From assembly GCF_020509005.1 (NCBI RefSeq), contig NC_063023.1, positions 1,426,001 through 1,490,000 of the forward strand: 64,000 nt of DNA. Reading direction: 5' to 3'. How positions within the stretch are numbered: position 1 is the stretch's first letter; every line of letters starts with the position of its first letter. Positions 42,571 to 53,300 of this stretch are shown here, piece by piece. This DNA comes from Fulvia fulva (taxonomy: Eukaryota; Ascomycota; Dothideomycetes; Mycosphaerellales; Mycosphaerellaceae). The notes below the pieces were generated by a model. The model saw nothing but the letters and a program-made list of their open reading frames with translations, did no database searches and was not told the DNA's origin. The translations under genes were made by a program, and so were the position numbers.

Positions 42571-44921
42571 CTACCAGCTGTAGCTTTCCTCCACGAACGC
42601 CACTACAGCCTTCTTGTTCTCCCTAGCCAGCCTCGAGACGATGACTCGCACATCATCAGCCATACTCGGCGGCCCGCTGACAACAACAGCAGTACCATCG
42701 CCATCGCGACCCTCCTCACGAATCTCTCGCTCGAGTATCGCCTTCAGATTCATGCGCTCGCCATGCGTTATGCTGACCTCTGTACCGGCAAAGGCAGGCT
42801 CTCCGAGAGTATCACGAAGAGCATTCGCGAGGCTCGGTGTCCGCACGCCCCAGAACAGCTTGTTACGTCCAACCTGGCTCGAGAGGAAAGGTAGCACGGC
42901 AGTGATGCCAACGCCGCCAGCAATGCAGATGAGGTTCGGGTATGATGACAAGTCGTGGGCGCCCACCAAACTCTGACCGTAAGAAGATTCGACAAGGAGC
43001 GAGAGAGTCTTGCGGTCGCGTAGCTTCGACGTGAGTCCAGGATGGGTCCGAATAAAGAATGTCAGGCCGCCTTTGCAGGACTGCTGGTTCTGTGTGGACA
43101 AGCTGCGCGATCGAGCTGGAGAGCCCGAGGCAGAATCAGACTCAATCGCTTTAATCTCGTGCGCAGGCATCTTCTCATCGCTGACCAAGGCAGATCGTGG
43201 TGGCTGTGAAGTCTGATGCGCCTCAAGACCTCCGGCGATAGAGAAGGGATGATTCTCCCACACTCTCCATGTCAGCGTTGGAAAGTATAGGTAAGCTTGT
43301 CCGCTTGTTGAGACGCCAGGAATGTCAAGTCGTACGTAGTCTTCATCAATAATGGTGACGCGACCATATCTGACTCCATTCCTTGCAATTCGTAGGAACC
43401 GCATGAGGCGATCGGAACCCCAGAAACCAAAGGCGATGTAGAGCCATGTCTCATAGCCCCATTGGAAGTTGAAGCGCAGCACGACATGATAGAGACCACC
43501 AATGAGAACGAAAAACGCCAAGACCTGATGCCACACCAAGAAGAACTCGTATGCCTTTTGTCGTATCTTCAAGGCGGAGAGCGGAAGCATGACGACCAGA
43601 CCAAGCGTTGCGACGATGCCCCAGATCCAGTACGGCAGCTTTGATTCAGTGGCATGTTCGTGCGTGTCGAGGTAGAGCTTGAGGAGGATGGCAGAGTGAA
43701 GGCATGCCTGTAAAGTGGCAATGACGGCGATCCAGCGATGAAGCAACAAGTAGGTAGAGTGCGACCAGTTGGTGACGTACAGCAGTATATTGTTTCGACC
43801 GGCGTACAAGATCAACAGAGCCAGATTGACGAAGCTTAGGACACCAGTGCGGTAGGAGACTAGAGTCGCAACTTCGATGGGTACCGTAGCCCACCAGGCA
43901 TCGGGAGTCTTGACTTCGTACCCGAGTGAGCAGGCGAGGATGTTGATGATCCAGATATACGCGATGAACAGTGCTTGGCCTCGTGTGGGTACAAGCAAAG
44001 TGTTCGCAACTGGTACGCGGTGCTTGATGCCCCAGGCCGGTGGGTCAATGAAGATGGCATTGAAGCGAGTGACGAAGGTTCTTGGAAATGGAACAAATCT
44101 CAATAGTGACGTTGCGATGGGGATCCCAGCCCCAGTGAGCAGTAGTATGAGGCTGGCAATGATTAGCGCTGGCTCAAAAGCGAGTGAGACCATGATAGCA
44201 CCTACCCTAAGGTCACATGCATACGTTCATTCTTTTCGAAGACCGAGTCTCCGTGGAAATTGGCGAGCCAAGTCTCGTCCTCTACAAGGCTCGGCTCCAT
44301 GAGCATCTCCTCCGACTCGGTCACATTCGTTGGCGGGTTGACGACAATCTTGGCCAGTGACTGCTGGTAAGTTTCCTTCGGCTTTGGCTGGCCAGGTACT
44401 CTTCCCGTGACTCGACGATTCCACCACTGCTCAATCGTGTAGATGGGTATATCTTCACAATGCTGCGAGATGCAGTACGCCAACGATTGGAGGTACGGGT
44501 CGTTGACCGCGTAGCATGATGGCGATGGCGGGACCTTCTCTGCGCCCATCCCGGCCATGCGTCTCATGTGGGAGTGGTCCTGGTTGTCGCCTTCGCATTC
44601 GAGTGAGTACGCCGATAAGACATCGCGACATGCTGTCGCGCACGCCGGTTTGTACATCGTGATGCCTACTATCTTATCAGCTCATACCCAGCGTCACCGT
44701 GTCATGGGGTCCTTACCATATCCAACAAAGCCAGAGCCTGCCAAACAGAAGTGTGTCAGCCATACTCAAGAATCACATGGCAATGCCTCCGTAGGTGGTG
44801 CCAGACGGTGCCTTCTGCCATTCAGTGCCTACCTACCTCGTGTTCCCTTCGAGCAAAGGACTGAGGTAATGAACAGCGTGAGCAGGAGCCAGTGTGCCTT
44901 GCATATCGAATGGACAGCCAT
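42571..44921 (-). CDS. ferric reductase, FRE family (FAD/NADPH, plasma membrane)
   Basis: Moves electrons from cytosolic NADPH across the membrane to reduce ferric iron for uptake. Four exons (44837-44921, 44717-44737, 44206-44665, 42571-44152) give 715 residues. Exon 1 encodes a signal peptide (MAVHSICKAHWLLLTLFITS) and exon 2 is a 21-nt microexon. The outward N-terminal domain has GFVGYGITMYKPACATAC. Heme-binding His pairs lie in HRWIAVIATLQACLH and VWHQVLAFFVLIGGLYH of the ferric-reductase membrane domain. Then come FAD-binding HPFSIAG, NADPH-binding AGGVGITAVLPFL and the C-terminal VVVSGPPSMADDVR. The intron at 44153-44205 joins VTLG to LILLLTGAG in phase. I did not find a clear iron-regulator site upstream. 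Confidence 0.9.
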
Positions 44922-45986
44922 GGCGAGAGACGAGGGCCAGGGCCTTGATGGTCAACGAGCTTCGTTGAGTAGCTTTCACAGGTGAGATTGTCTAGTATCA
45001 TATACCAACGATCCTTTGGTACAACCGGTGACTGTGCTGACCCTGCATGTGCATCTCGCGTGCTCACAAGCTAGTCTCCCACGTTTCGATCGTACACTGG
45101 CGCTCTGCTCTGCCGAAGAAGGCGTTGTTGTGGAATCGCGATAGGTCGAGCATGCTGCGAGAGTTTCCCAGGACATCTCTAAACTTGCTCAATCGCTCTC
45201 GAGGCGTTCCTTGGCGGAGCAGGAGCTCTGCGTGGCATGGGAGGAGCAACACATGGAGAATCTAGACCTCACCTGTTGACTGATCAGGTCATATGTACTG
45301 TTTGAGCACGTACTCAAGGCATGCCAGGATGGTCAACCTGCTGCACTTCGTATCACAGTGTGCTGCCGTCTTGGACCCAAATGATCAACGTGCCTTCGCT
45401 GACTTCCGCCCACCTGCGTGAGTCCATGTATACTCGCGACGAGAGCTGACTGCTACCAAGAAGCAGCACCCGACGGCACAACGATCTCGACCTGGTAGAA
45501 AGATCATCGCCTTGAACTTGCTCAACAATGCAGCCAGTCAGTCCCGCTCAGTGTCCTTCTCCTTGCTTCGGCAATGCTTCCCTGCATCTCGCCCGTTTTC
45601 TATCGTGCAATCTTTACCGTGTACCGTCAGTTCATCACAAGATACCACAATACTGCTTCGAAGACCAATGTTCTAGGAACGCGTCGTGGAGAGGATCGTT
45701 TCGTTGCCGGGGCTGGATGAGCGCGGTCACCGCCGTATCAGTGTCGAGCTACAGGGAACGACACCAGGAAGAAGAGACGTTAGCGATACGTGCAAGAGGA
45801 GAAATGTCGCGGTCTAGATGTATAGCACGGATGAGAGAAGGGAGGAATTGGAGATCGAACACTGCCAGGATATATGTCTCTATAGAATAGTACGCCGTAC
45901 TTGCCCTGACAAGGGCTTCGGGCCGGTCATCCGAACCAAGCTGCCGAGGAACTTCAGCATGAGGCACAACATTCTTTCCCGTATAT
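44922..45986. other. intergenic, 1.06 kb, nothing recognised
   Basis: Promoter side of the ferric reductase gene, then the 3' flank of the F-box-like gene. No coding signal or repeat. Confidence 0.4.
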
Positions 45987-47423
45987 TTAACGCAAGGAGC
46001 CCTCGATGCTATCGAAGACAAAAGCGTCAGAACCTATCCTATAACTCCCGCTGAGGCTGCTTTTGATCTCAAGAGGTGCCTTGGTCCTCGAGACTTTTAT
46101 CCAAGAATCCGACCAAACTCGTCTCAACCTCCGTGCGCGGCGGATACCTAGGTAGCTCGCTTCCCTCCCGCTCCTCGTCACCCATACGACATGACCATCA
46201 TTCACCTTCCAGGATCCATACAGTAAGTCCTCTTTTGCCGCCTTCTCTGCTCGCTCCGTCTCCAGCCGATACACTTCATCATCATACTTGGACAACTCTG
46301 TATCGTAAGCCATCGCAGCCACCATTTCATTGTGCGCGACAATCATTTGCTTAATTCTTCGCTGTGCTCTTACCATTTCCACGTGACGCCTCATTTTCTC
46401 TTCTTGCCGTAGCGTATGCAATTGTTTAGCCTTCGTTGCACACCACCTGGCGCCTTCCCCGTTACCTTCAGCTAGGAATAGCCTCCTGAAGAACTTGACA
46501 ATGTCTCTCTGCGTAGAGAGCTGTACATTCTGGAACTGGCCACAGTCTTCGCTAAATCTCACCCAGCCTGTTGGTTCATCTTGCCAATATGATATGCCTT
46601 TGGTTGGCTTGGTCTTGTCTGGCGAATGGCGCTTGGCAGCTATGCAAATCCGGATATACCAATCCATCCTGTGGATTCCGTACGAGTCCGGCCACCAGAA
46701 AGGACGATGGTCTGAGGTCCTCCAGTCGCTCCAGTCGTCATAGCGATTATGATAAATCGTGGAGAAGAATTGTAGTCGAGGGTGTTCGGCTATGGCATGG
46801 ACCCACGGTATGTCCGTGAAAGGGTAACGGAAAGGGGTTCGTTGAACGATGTCCTCCACGGACGTACCAAGCGACCATCCTGATAACAAGTCACGGATAT
46901 CAAGACGAAGGTACCGCAGATTTGGTAAAAGAGCCAGGATCTCCTGGACATACATTGTGATCCCTGAATGCATTTCCCTCCTCTTTAGATCGAGTGTGAG
47001 ACAGACCGAAGTAAGCAAATTCCTCCATTCTTTGGTCACAGCCCTAAGGAGCACGACATCGTCCTCTCTAGCACGAAAAGCGAAGGTCCTTTTCCGGAAG
47101 TACGATCTCAGAGCCACGGCCCTGCACTGCTGCGATACGGCGAAATAGGGATGTGAGGGCCAGAACTCACGCTTCCCGCTGTGGCGGTTGAGCAAGAACA
47201 GCTCGCGGAGAGTAACATCGCGTGCATCAAAGAAGTCAGGAAGGCCTTGCTTGCGGAGTCTGATCCTGCGGGGCTCAGAGTCGCGGAACACTTCGTCAAA
47301 GATCAGTCCTTGGATTTCAGTGGGTAGGCGGAGAAAGCGTGATGGCTGTTCATGCCCATGAGCATCTGATCCCTGAAAAGGCCCGAGGGCGCTTGCTATG
47401 TTGAACTTGAGATTGCGAGCCAT
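45987..47423 (-). CDS. F-box-like / 2EXR-type protein of unknown role
   Basis: 478 residues in one exon. The N-terminal SRFLRLPTEIQGLIFDEVF is the short F-box-like motif typical of the many fungal F-box and 2EXR proteins. Next come AVSQQCRAVALRSYF and NLRYLRLDIRDLL, in the positions seen in this group. A long charged helical stretch (about 320-400, QEEKMRRHVEMVRAQRRIKQ and YRLETERAEKAAKE) could form a coiled coil. If the F-box binds Skp1 it would be a ubiquitin-ligase adaptor, but most such fungal proteins are uncharacterised. The start is the first Met. Confidence 0.7.
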   Translation of the reverse strand: MARNLKFNIASALGPFQGSDAHGHEQPSRFLRLPTEIQGLIFDEVFRDSEPRRIRLRKQGLPDFFDARDVTLRELFLLNRHSGKREFWPSHPYFAVSQQCRAVALRSYFRKRTFAFRAREDDVVLLRAVTKEWRNLLTSVCLTLDLKRREMHSGITMYVQEILALLPNLRYLRLDIRDLLSGWSLGTSVEDIVQRTPFRYPFTDIPWVHAIAEHPRLQFFSTIYHNRYDDWSDWRTSDHRPFWWPDSYGIHRMDWYIRICIAAKRHSPDKTKPTKGISYWQDEPTGWVRFSEDCGQFQNVQLSTQRDIVKFFRRLFLAEGNGEGARWCATKAKQLHTLRQEEKMRRHVEMVRAQRRIKQMIVAHNEMVAAMAYDTELSKYDDEVYRLETERAEKAAKEDLLYGSWKVNDGHVVWVTRSGREASYLGIRRARRLRRVWSDSWIKVSRTKAPLEIKSSLSGSYRIGSDAFVFDSIEGSLR

Positions 47424-48378
47424 GGGTGTAGCAGCTCCAGAGATAATTTTGATGGTATAGGCAGAAAAGTGGTGTGAGAAAATCTGACAGTGTATATCGA
47501 GACGCGGATGTACTGCTTGATGGCAGAGGACAAAGGTGCGCCTTATGAAGTAGACTTAAATTTGCACCCAGACATATTGGGGACGAGGTGTCCAATGAGC
47601 AGCTTGAGTATCGTAGCGACGCTTCGTTCTCGATTGGCCGGATGTTTCGATTGTCCTCAAAAGCAGTTCTTGGCAAAAATGCGGATCATGACTTGCCTAT
47701 CCTAGGCCATTGTCTAGTCTTCCGAGCAATGAGTGGCCACGCGATGCGACGCAAGCTTCTACGGATTGTTTGATTGGGTTGCCACAGTCGCTGCTCCAGA
47801 CGCTGATGCTTCAACAGAGCAGATCAGGGAAAGGGCATAATGAAGGGACATGTGGTGGGAGGCGCGTCTTGCTACACTGCACATCTCTATACCTTTGCAG
47901 GCGCCCGATAGCTCCGTGAATTCCCTGGTATATACGTCCTGAGATCAGAAGCGCAATGGTCGGAATAAGCCTTTGGGTCGACGGGGTTTGTCCAGATAGC
48001 AGACCGGTCATGGAGACGGTCACTCCAGAGGTTTGTTGCTATACTTCACAAGTATGGGTTGAGGTAGCGATCGAGTGAAGAGCGGAGCGGACGCAGGAGA
48101 GTCGCTGAACTCCGACCGTGCTGCTGGGGGCTCTGAAACATCCAGGTCACCAAATATCGTCAAACGTAGGACCGATGTTACTGTGTAGTCCAGACCAAGG
48201 CCAGGGTGTACTCACTGTTCAGAATCGAGGATCGATGCATCTGGGCATTTCGTTGCAACGTCCATGTTCGTTGAACACGAATGGGGGAGCCATGCCTCTG
48301 ATGTGGCAATGTCATTGAGCAGTCATCGGCAAAGTCCTTCAGCTACCATTGCCAGCAGGATCTGAAACAACGTCCACT
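47424..48378. other. intergenic, nothing recognised
   Basis: About 950 bases without a supported gene; short frames only. Confidence 0.4.
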
Positions 48379-49119
48379 TCAGACCAGCACTCCAACATAC
48401 TCCGCCCTTCCCTTGCCCTTGCCCTCCAGTGTAGGCCACTGCACCAGAAACCTGTCCACGACCCTACACAGCAACCATCCGCTCAAACTCAACCTCTTGA
48501 CTCTCGCCCAGCTCTCCACATATATAGTCCTCATTTTGCCCCTCGTCATACAACCTCCGATATTGAAGAACCTGAGCATTACACTTGCAAATACCAGAAT
48601 CGTCGCAGTCGCAGGCCCATTGCATAGCATGAGATCCGGATGACCCCTCTTCCCCAATAGCCCCAAGCAAACCCCCAGACATCGAAGGGACGACACCGGC
48701 GCGGTGTAGAGAGGCTGGTAAATTTCCCTTGCCCTCGGTACAACCTCAACATTCCACAACCCAACACCCTCTCCACCCTGCGCATCGGCGACCTCCCCCT
48801 CAAATTCCCCAACCCTCTCAGCTGAGATGCTATCTCCCGAACTTATGACCCAAGTCCTCATCGGAAAGTCTCTCCATGCCAGTCTCACTTCACTATCCTC
48901 CTCGTTCACAGCCCGGCGGAGCATCGCGATCATCTCTGCCGTGTGGCCGCCGGAGCCGAGAACGATGAGGAGGTGTCGCGGGACTTTGACGGGTTCATGC
49001 CTGCGGCGTCGAGGCTGGGGTCGGTCGGGGTTTAAGATCGTGGAGAGGCGGTGGTAGATTAGTGGGAGGGAGAGGAGGGCCAGGGAGAGGAATGTTGCGA
49101 TCCAGGCTGCGAGGTCCAT
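48379..49119 (-). CDS. ALG14: Alg14, membrane subunit of UDP-GlcNAc transferase
   Basis: Anchors Alg13 at the ER to form the enzyme adding the second GlcNAc to the dolichol-linked oligosaccharide of N-glycosylation. 246 residues, single exon. An N-terminal membrane helix (about 3-22, AAWIATFLSLALLSLPLIYH) is followed by the hallmark VLGSGGHTAEM, TWVISSGD, PDLMLCNGPATA and YVESWARVKRLSLSG. The C-terminus is RFLVQWPTL then AEYVGVLV, the hydrophobic tail that binds Alg13 in yeast. The length is slightly above yeast Alg14. It is transcribed divergently from the peptidase gene, with about 310 bases between the starts. Confidence 0.9.
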   Translation of the reverse strand: MDLAAWIATFLSLALLSLPLIYHRLSTILNPDRPQPRRRRHEPVKVPRHLLIVLGSGGHTAEMIAMLRRAVNEEDSEVRLAWRDFPMRTWVISSGDSISAERVGEFEGEVADAQGGEGVGLWNVEVVPRAREIYQPLYTAPVSSLRCLGVCLGLLGKRGHPDLMLCNGPATATILVFASVMLRFFNIGGCMTRGKMRTIYVESWARVKRLSLSGWLLCRVVDRFLVQWPTLEGKGKGRAEYVGVLV

Positions 49120-49431
49120 GGTTGAGGGTGAGTTGTGGGGCGGCGGGGAGGTTGGTTATCGTGGTAGCATTTTGAGCGTGGAAGGATGGGCGCACCGGTG
49201 GAAGTAAGGCCGGGGAGGTGTTGTCGTGTGGGAGAGATGGGAAGGTTGCATGAGGTATTGATGGGGCAGTAAGTAAAGCTTGATTGGAGACATATCTCAA
49301 TCGGGCATCGAGCTCTGGTGAACACATTGATGGTCACATCGCGGTTGCCGACATTGTCAATCCAACATATTGAATGTTCTTCTGGTCACTGCGATCGCTA
49401 TAGCAGCACAGGAAACACAACAGGCGTCACC
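49120..49431. other. divergent promoter region, ALG14 / proline iminopeptidase
   Basis: The frame of the peptidase is open upstream to 49318, but the Met at 49432 (MGAGYQHPP) gives the usual family N-terminus. No other feature. Confidence 0.4.
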
Positions 49432-50561
49432 ATGGGAGCCGGCTACCAACACCCACCAGCATGGGACAGCGGCCATCTACCAGTCGGCGAAGTTCACAGG
49501 CTCTACTACGAACAATACGGCCAACATGATGGCAAACCAGTAATCTTTCTACACGGCGGTCCAGGCGGAAGTACTGCACCAGACAACGCCGCTTTCTTCG
49601 ATCCTGATATTTATCGAGTCGTGCTTTTTGACCAGCGCGGTAAGTAGTAGAACGTGGGCAGAGATGCAGTCCAGAACGTACCGTCGATAGTCACCAGATG
49701 ATATCACGACTTCTTCGGGGAGACAGACGTTGATTTATGAATAGGCTGCGGCAAATCAACTCCCCATGCCGAGCTGCGGGAGAACACGACCTGGCACCTC
49801 GTCGCCGACATTGAAGCCCTCAAAGCTCATCTTGGCATCACCAAGTGGCACGTAGTCTTCGGTGGTTCTTGGGGCAGTACACTGGCTCTCGCATACTCAC
49901 AGACTCACCCTACCAGTTGCGGCTCGCTCGTCCTGCGTGGAATCTTCGCGATGCGGAAAGTCGAGACAGATTTCATGTTCGAAGATAAGGGCGTTGCGAT
50001 GATCTACCCAGAGTTGTGGGATAGGTTTGTCAGTCATCTGAAGCCAGAGGCGAGGAGCGATCCGAGAGACGCGTACTTGAGATTGATGACGGCTGATGAT
50101 CCTGCCGTGAGTTTGCCAGCGGCCAAGTTATGGAATACACTGGAGATGAGTGTCAGTAGGGTCGAGCCTGCTGCTGAAGATGTTGATAAGGTTGAAAATG
50201 ATGCGTGGGGTATTGCTCATGCGAGGTTGGAGGCGCACTACTTCGTCAATGGGGGTTTCATGCAGGATGGCGATCTGTTGAAGGAGGAGAACGTGGAGAA
50301 GATTAGGCACATTCCATGTAAGTCTTTGGCTCGACATGATGTCTGCTGGCGAGAAGTCTTTGATACTGATGGACAACAGGCAGCATCGTGCAGGGCCGTC
50401 TTGACCTGGTGTGTCCGGCGAGGACGGCTTGGGAGCTGCACCAGCTTTTGCCGCAATCAAAGCTGTACATGATACCTGTTGCTGGTCATAGTGCGAAGGA
50501 GCCGGGCACTTATTCGAAGTTGATTGAGGTGTGCGACGCGTATGCGAAGGATGACTTTTGA
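49432..50561 (+). CDS. proline iminopeptidase (alpha/beta hydrolase, S33)
   Basis: Releases N-terminal proline from peptides; cytosolic, with no targeting signal. Exons are 49432-49639, 49745-50317 and 50380-50561; the introns of 105 and 62 nt keep phase and give 320 residues, the normal size. HGGPGGS is the oxyanion-hole motif and DQRGCGKS the next signature, split by intron 1. The nucleophile Ser is in GGSWGSTLAL. The acid residue is in GRLDLVCP and the His in PVAGHSAKEPG. LVLRGIF and the cap region (YPELWDRFVSHL) also match. The last exon is short and read in a frame reached only by splicing. Confidence 0.92.
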
Positions 50562-51187
50562 GGGTTGTCGTCCAGCACTGACGACGTTTCGACCTTGCTG
50601 ATGACCTGGTAATGATGACTCGGCCTGGTGCGTGATAGCGAAGGAACAAGTAGTCAGTCCAATGATCTTGATGAAAACATGGCATTCTTCCAACAGTACG
50701 TGTTATCTCATTGGTTGTTGGTGCGTCCAAGTTTTGCTGTTGATTCCAGAGTTGTAATATGACACTGGCACGGCGCCCTACTTTGGAGCCATTACGGTCA
50801 GTCGAACATACCAATCTTTCAACAGCGCATGTGATCTCGTGAGTAAGTGGTGTGTCGGTGAATGATAGGGACGCGCTTTCCGCGAAACAACGCGTACCTG
50901 CGTCATTTATTAAGGTTTACGCCAAAGCACGGCCTCTGCCCCGCCGCTAGCTTCACAGCCGCGATTGCTCGAGCTCTCACCTCCAGCCTGAAACTCAGCC
51001 AGCATTTGTCTTCACGACATCACCACTGCGACAAGTAGTCTCGAGACGTTCGCCACGACATCATCACCACACCCGTCTCTGCCTCACTTGCTGCATGTAC
51101 CCTGACAACAACGTTGGTCCAACGCTACCAACCGGCGACCGACTTCTCGAAAGTAGCACTGCCACGACGGCACACACCACCACCGCA
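50562..51187. other. intergenic / promoter of the cap-binding gene
   Basis: No coding signal. The last part is C-rich, like a 5' leader. An in-frame ATG at 51095 would add 31 residues to the next gene and remains possible. Confidence 0.4.
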
Positions 51188-52694
51188 ATGGCCGACTCCA
51201 ACATGGACGTAGACATGGACATCGACTTCGATCAGGAAGACCCAGAGATCGCGCGCATGCGAGCCGAGGCCGAACAAATGCAAGCGGTACGCCATCGAAA
51301 CGACCGAAGGGGAGGGATGGAGGACTAACAACATGTGATACTTGTAGTTGCCAGAGGTTGAAATGACGACTGAAGCCATGGCCATGGATGCCGTGGAGGA
51401 GGGAGAAGTGGGTCCGAACGAAGTTGTGCCCAACAAGATTCACATCGAGGGCATCGAGTCACTCACCACGAATGACATTGAGAACTTCGCGAACGACAAC
51501 TTCCCGACGGATGCGCCCGTGAAGATTGAGTGGGTGCATGACAACTCTGCGAACATCATCTACAGGACGAGCGAGGCTGCGACGGAGGCACTGCGACAAC
51601 TCGCGACAGCACACCCGGAAGACCCTCTGGAGTTACGCCCAGCTGCGAAGCTCCTTACGAACCCCGACATCGAGCTCTTCGTGCGACGAGCAACCTCGGC
51701 AGATGTTAAGAAGAAGGGTGCGGCACGAGAGAGTAGATTCTACCTCAATCACCCGGAGTGGGACCCAGAGAATCGACCTCGAGGCAGCTTTCGTGGACGA
51801 GGCAGAGGACGCGGTAGAGGTCGCGGAGGACGATACGATGAGCGAGCTTCTAGGAGGAGTTCCGGCGCATCGGAGTCGTTCAATGTTGACCTCTACGATG
51901 ACAAACCACAGGCAAAGATGCCAGAGCGACAATTGACGGAGGATCTGTACGCAATGCGACAAGCCAGGCGGTCGGAGCGACAAGACGAGGACTTGATCAC
52001 AAGCAGAAAAGACGGCCGACTACGCAATCGAAGCGCGTCGCCTATGCATGATGGCGATGGACGATACGGGTTTAGAGATGACCAGCCTCAGCGCCGTACT
52101 GCACGCTACAGATCCCCACCTCCTCCCCGCCCACGCTCGAACACAGACAACTACGGCGCTCGTGATAGCATCCGTACTGAGCTTTTCCCCAACAAGAAAG
52201 GTAGCGCTGCACTCGGTCGCAGCAAAGACCCAGTCGAACTCTTCCCAGGCCGCTCCTCTTCTCCAGCAAACGGTAAGGCCGATCTCTTCGCCAACAAACT
52301 CACCAACAAGCGTCAGCCGGACGTACATCCCAACGAAGTGGCGCACGCCATCGGTAAATGCACCCTGAACAACAACCACGTAACGTTTGCTCACAACACC
52401 TCAGATCGACGACCGAGCCACCGTAACGAAGACAGCAAGCCCCGCGACCTATTCTCCCGAATTGACGGCGGCAAAGGGCTCGCCCTCAAGCCCAAAGCCG
52501 GCATCCTCAGCGAAGCGAACGAAGGCGACAGCGGCAGTGGTTTCAGCATCAAGGGCGCCGGTGGCATCAAGGACTTCAGCGTTAGAGGTGCTAGCAGAGT
52601 TGCGCCGCCTGTGAGGGAGCCGATGCCAGCGAAACCGGACCTCTTTGCGAACAAGATGAATTCGAGGCGGAGGCAGGCGGAGGACTTCTATTAG
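51188..52694 (+). CDS. NCBP3-like nuclear cap-binding / mRNA export protein
   Basis: NCBP3 binds capped RNA and pairs with the cap-binding complex in animals; fungal homologues are little studied. Exons are 51188-51286 and 51348-52694 (61-nt intron), 481 residues from MADSNMDVD. The core has NKIHIEGIESLTTNDIENF, then PVKIEWVHDNSANIIYRT, the degenerate RNA-recognition fold that defines this family, and PLELRPAAKLL. FYLNHPEWDPENRPRG precedes an Arg-Gly array (RGSFRGRGRGRGRGRGGR) and a long disordered tail with repeated DLFANK/ELFPGR-type motifs. The frame stops at TAG 52692-52694 but stays open for 75 more codons of the same charged, Arg/Asp/Tyr-rich character; this is listed separately. Confidence 0.8.
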
Positions 52695-52922
52695 GAGAAG
52701 GATTTCTACACCGCTGCCCCTCGCGGTGATTCACCTATAGAGAGTGAGGACGAGCGAGATCGAGCTCCACCACGTGGACGAGACGAATATCGACCACGCT
52801 ACACCGATCGCTATCCCGATCAGTACACGGACGATGCTGGCTACGATGGAGATCACAACGAGAGCTATAAGAAGAATCGTCACATCCACAAGGACCGCCG
52901 GTCGGATCGCATGGTGCATTAG
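52695..52922 (+). other. in-frame open extension after the NCBP3-like stop codon
   Basis: Directly after TAG 52692-52694 the same frame encodes EKDFYTAAPRGDSPIESEDE and on to RRSDRMVH, ending at TAG 52920-52922. Its Arg/Asp/Tyr/Pro-rich composition matches the tail of the preceding protein and not random intergenic sequence. Either a recent nonsense mutation cut off the C-terminus or the stop is read through. Confidence 0.5.
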
Positions 52923-53300
52923 AGGCCGAGTCACTTGGCGTGATACGCTGCGACGGCCGCAACTCTCGAACTCATGATCACGCGACCCCACCACTCACCA
53001 TATTCTTCTCCCCTCAAACACCATAACGGCCTTGATCAGCATATTTTATCATAACGAGGCGGGCGATCATTTTCTTTGGGGCTTCAGCGAGGCGTTGAGG
53101 AGTTTGCGTTCTGTAAGCACTGTACCGTGCCACATCATCCTGCATGGGAGAGTGGGAAAGGAATGGGGTTAGAGCCTTCGATTAGATACCCTAAATGAGA
53201 ATGCCCAGTGCTCTGAATGCTATTTTCGACAGTCTCTGATCACGCCTGCAACTGTTGATATTAAAGAGGATCACGGCAGAACTGATGCTACTCCTTCGCC
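52923..53300. other. intergenic between convergent genes
   Basis: 3' flanks of the NCBP3-like and MLH3 genes; nothing else seen. Confidence 0.4.
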
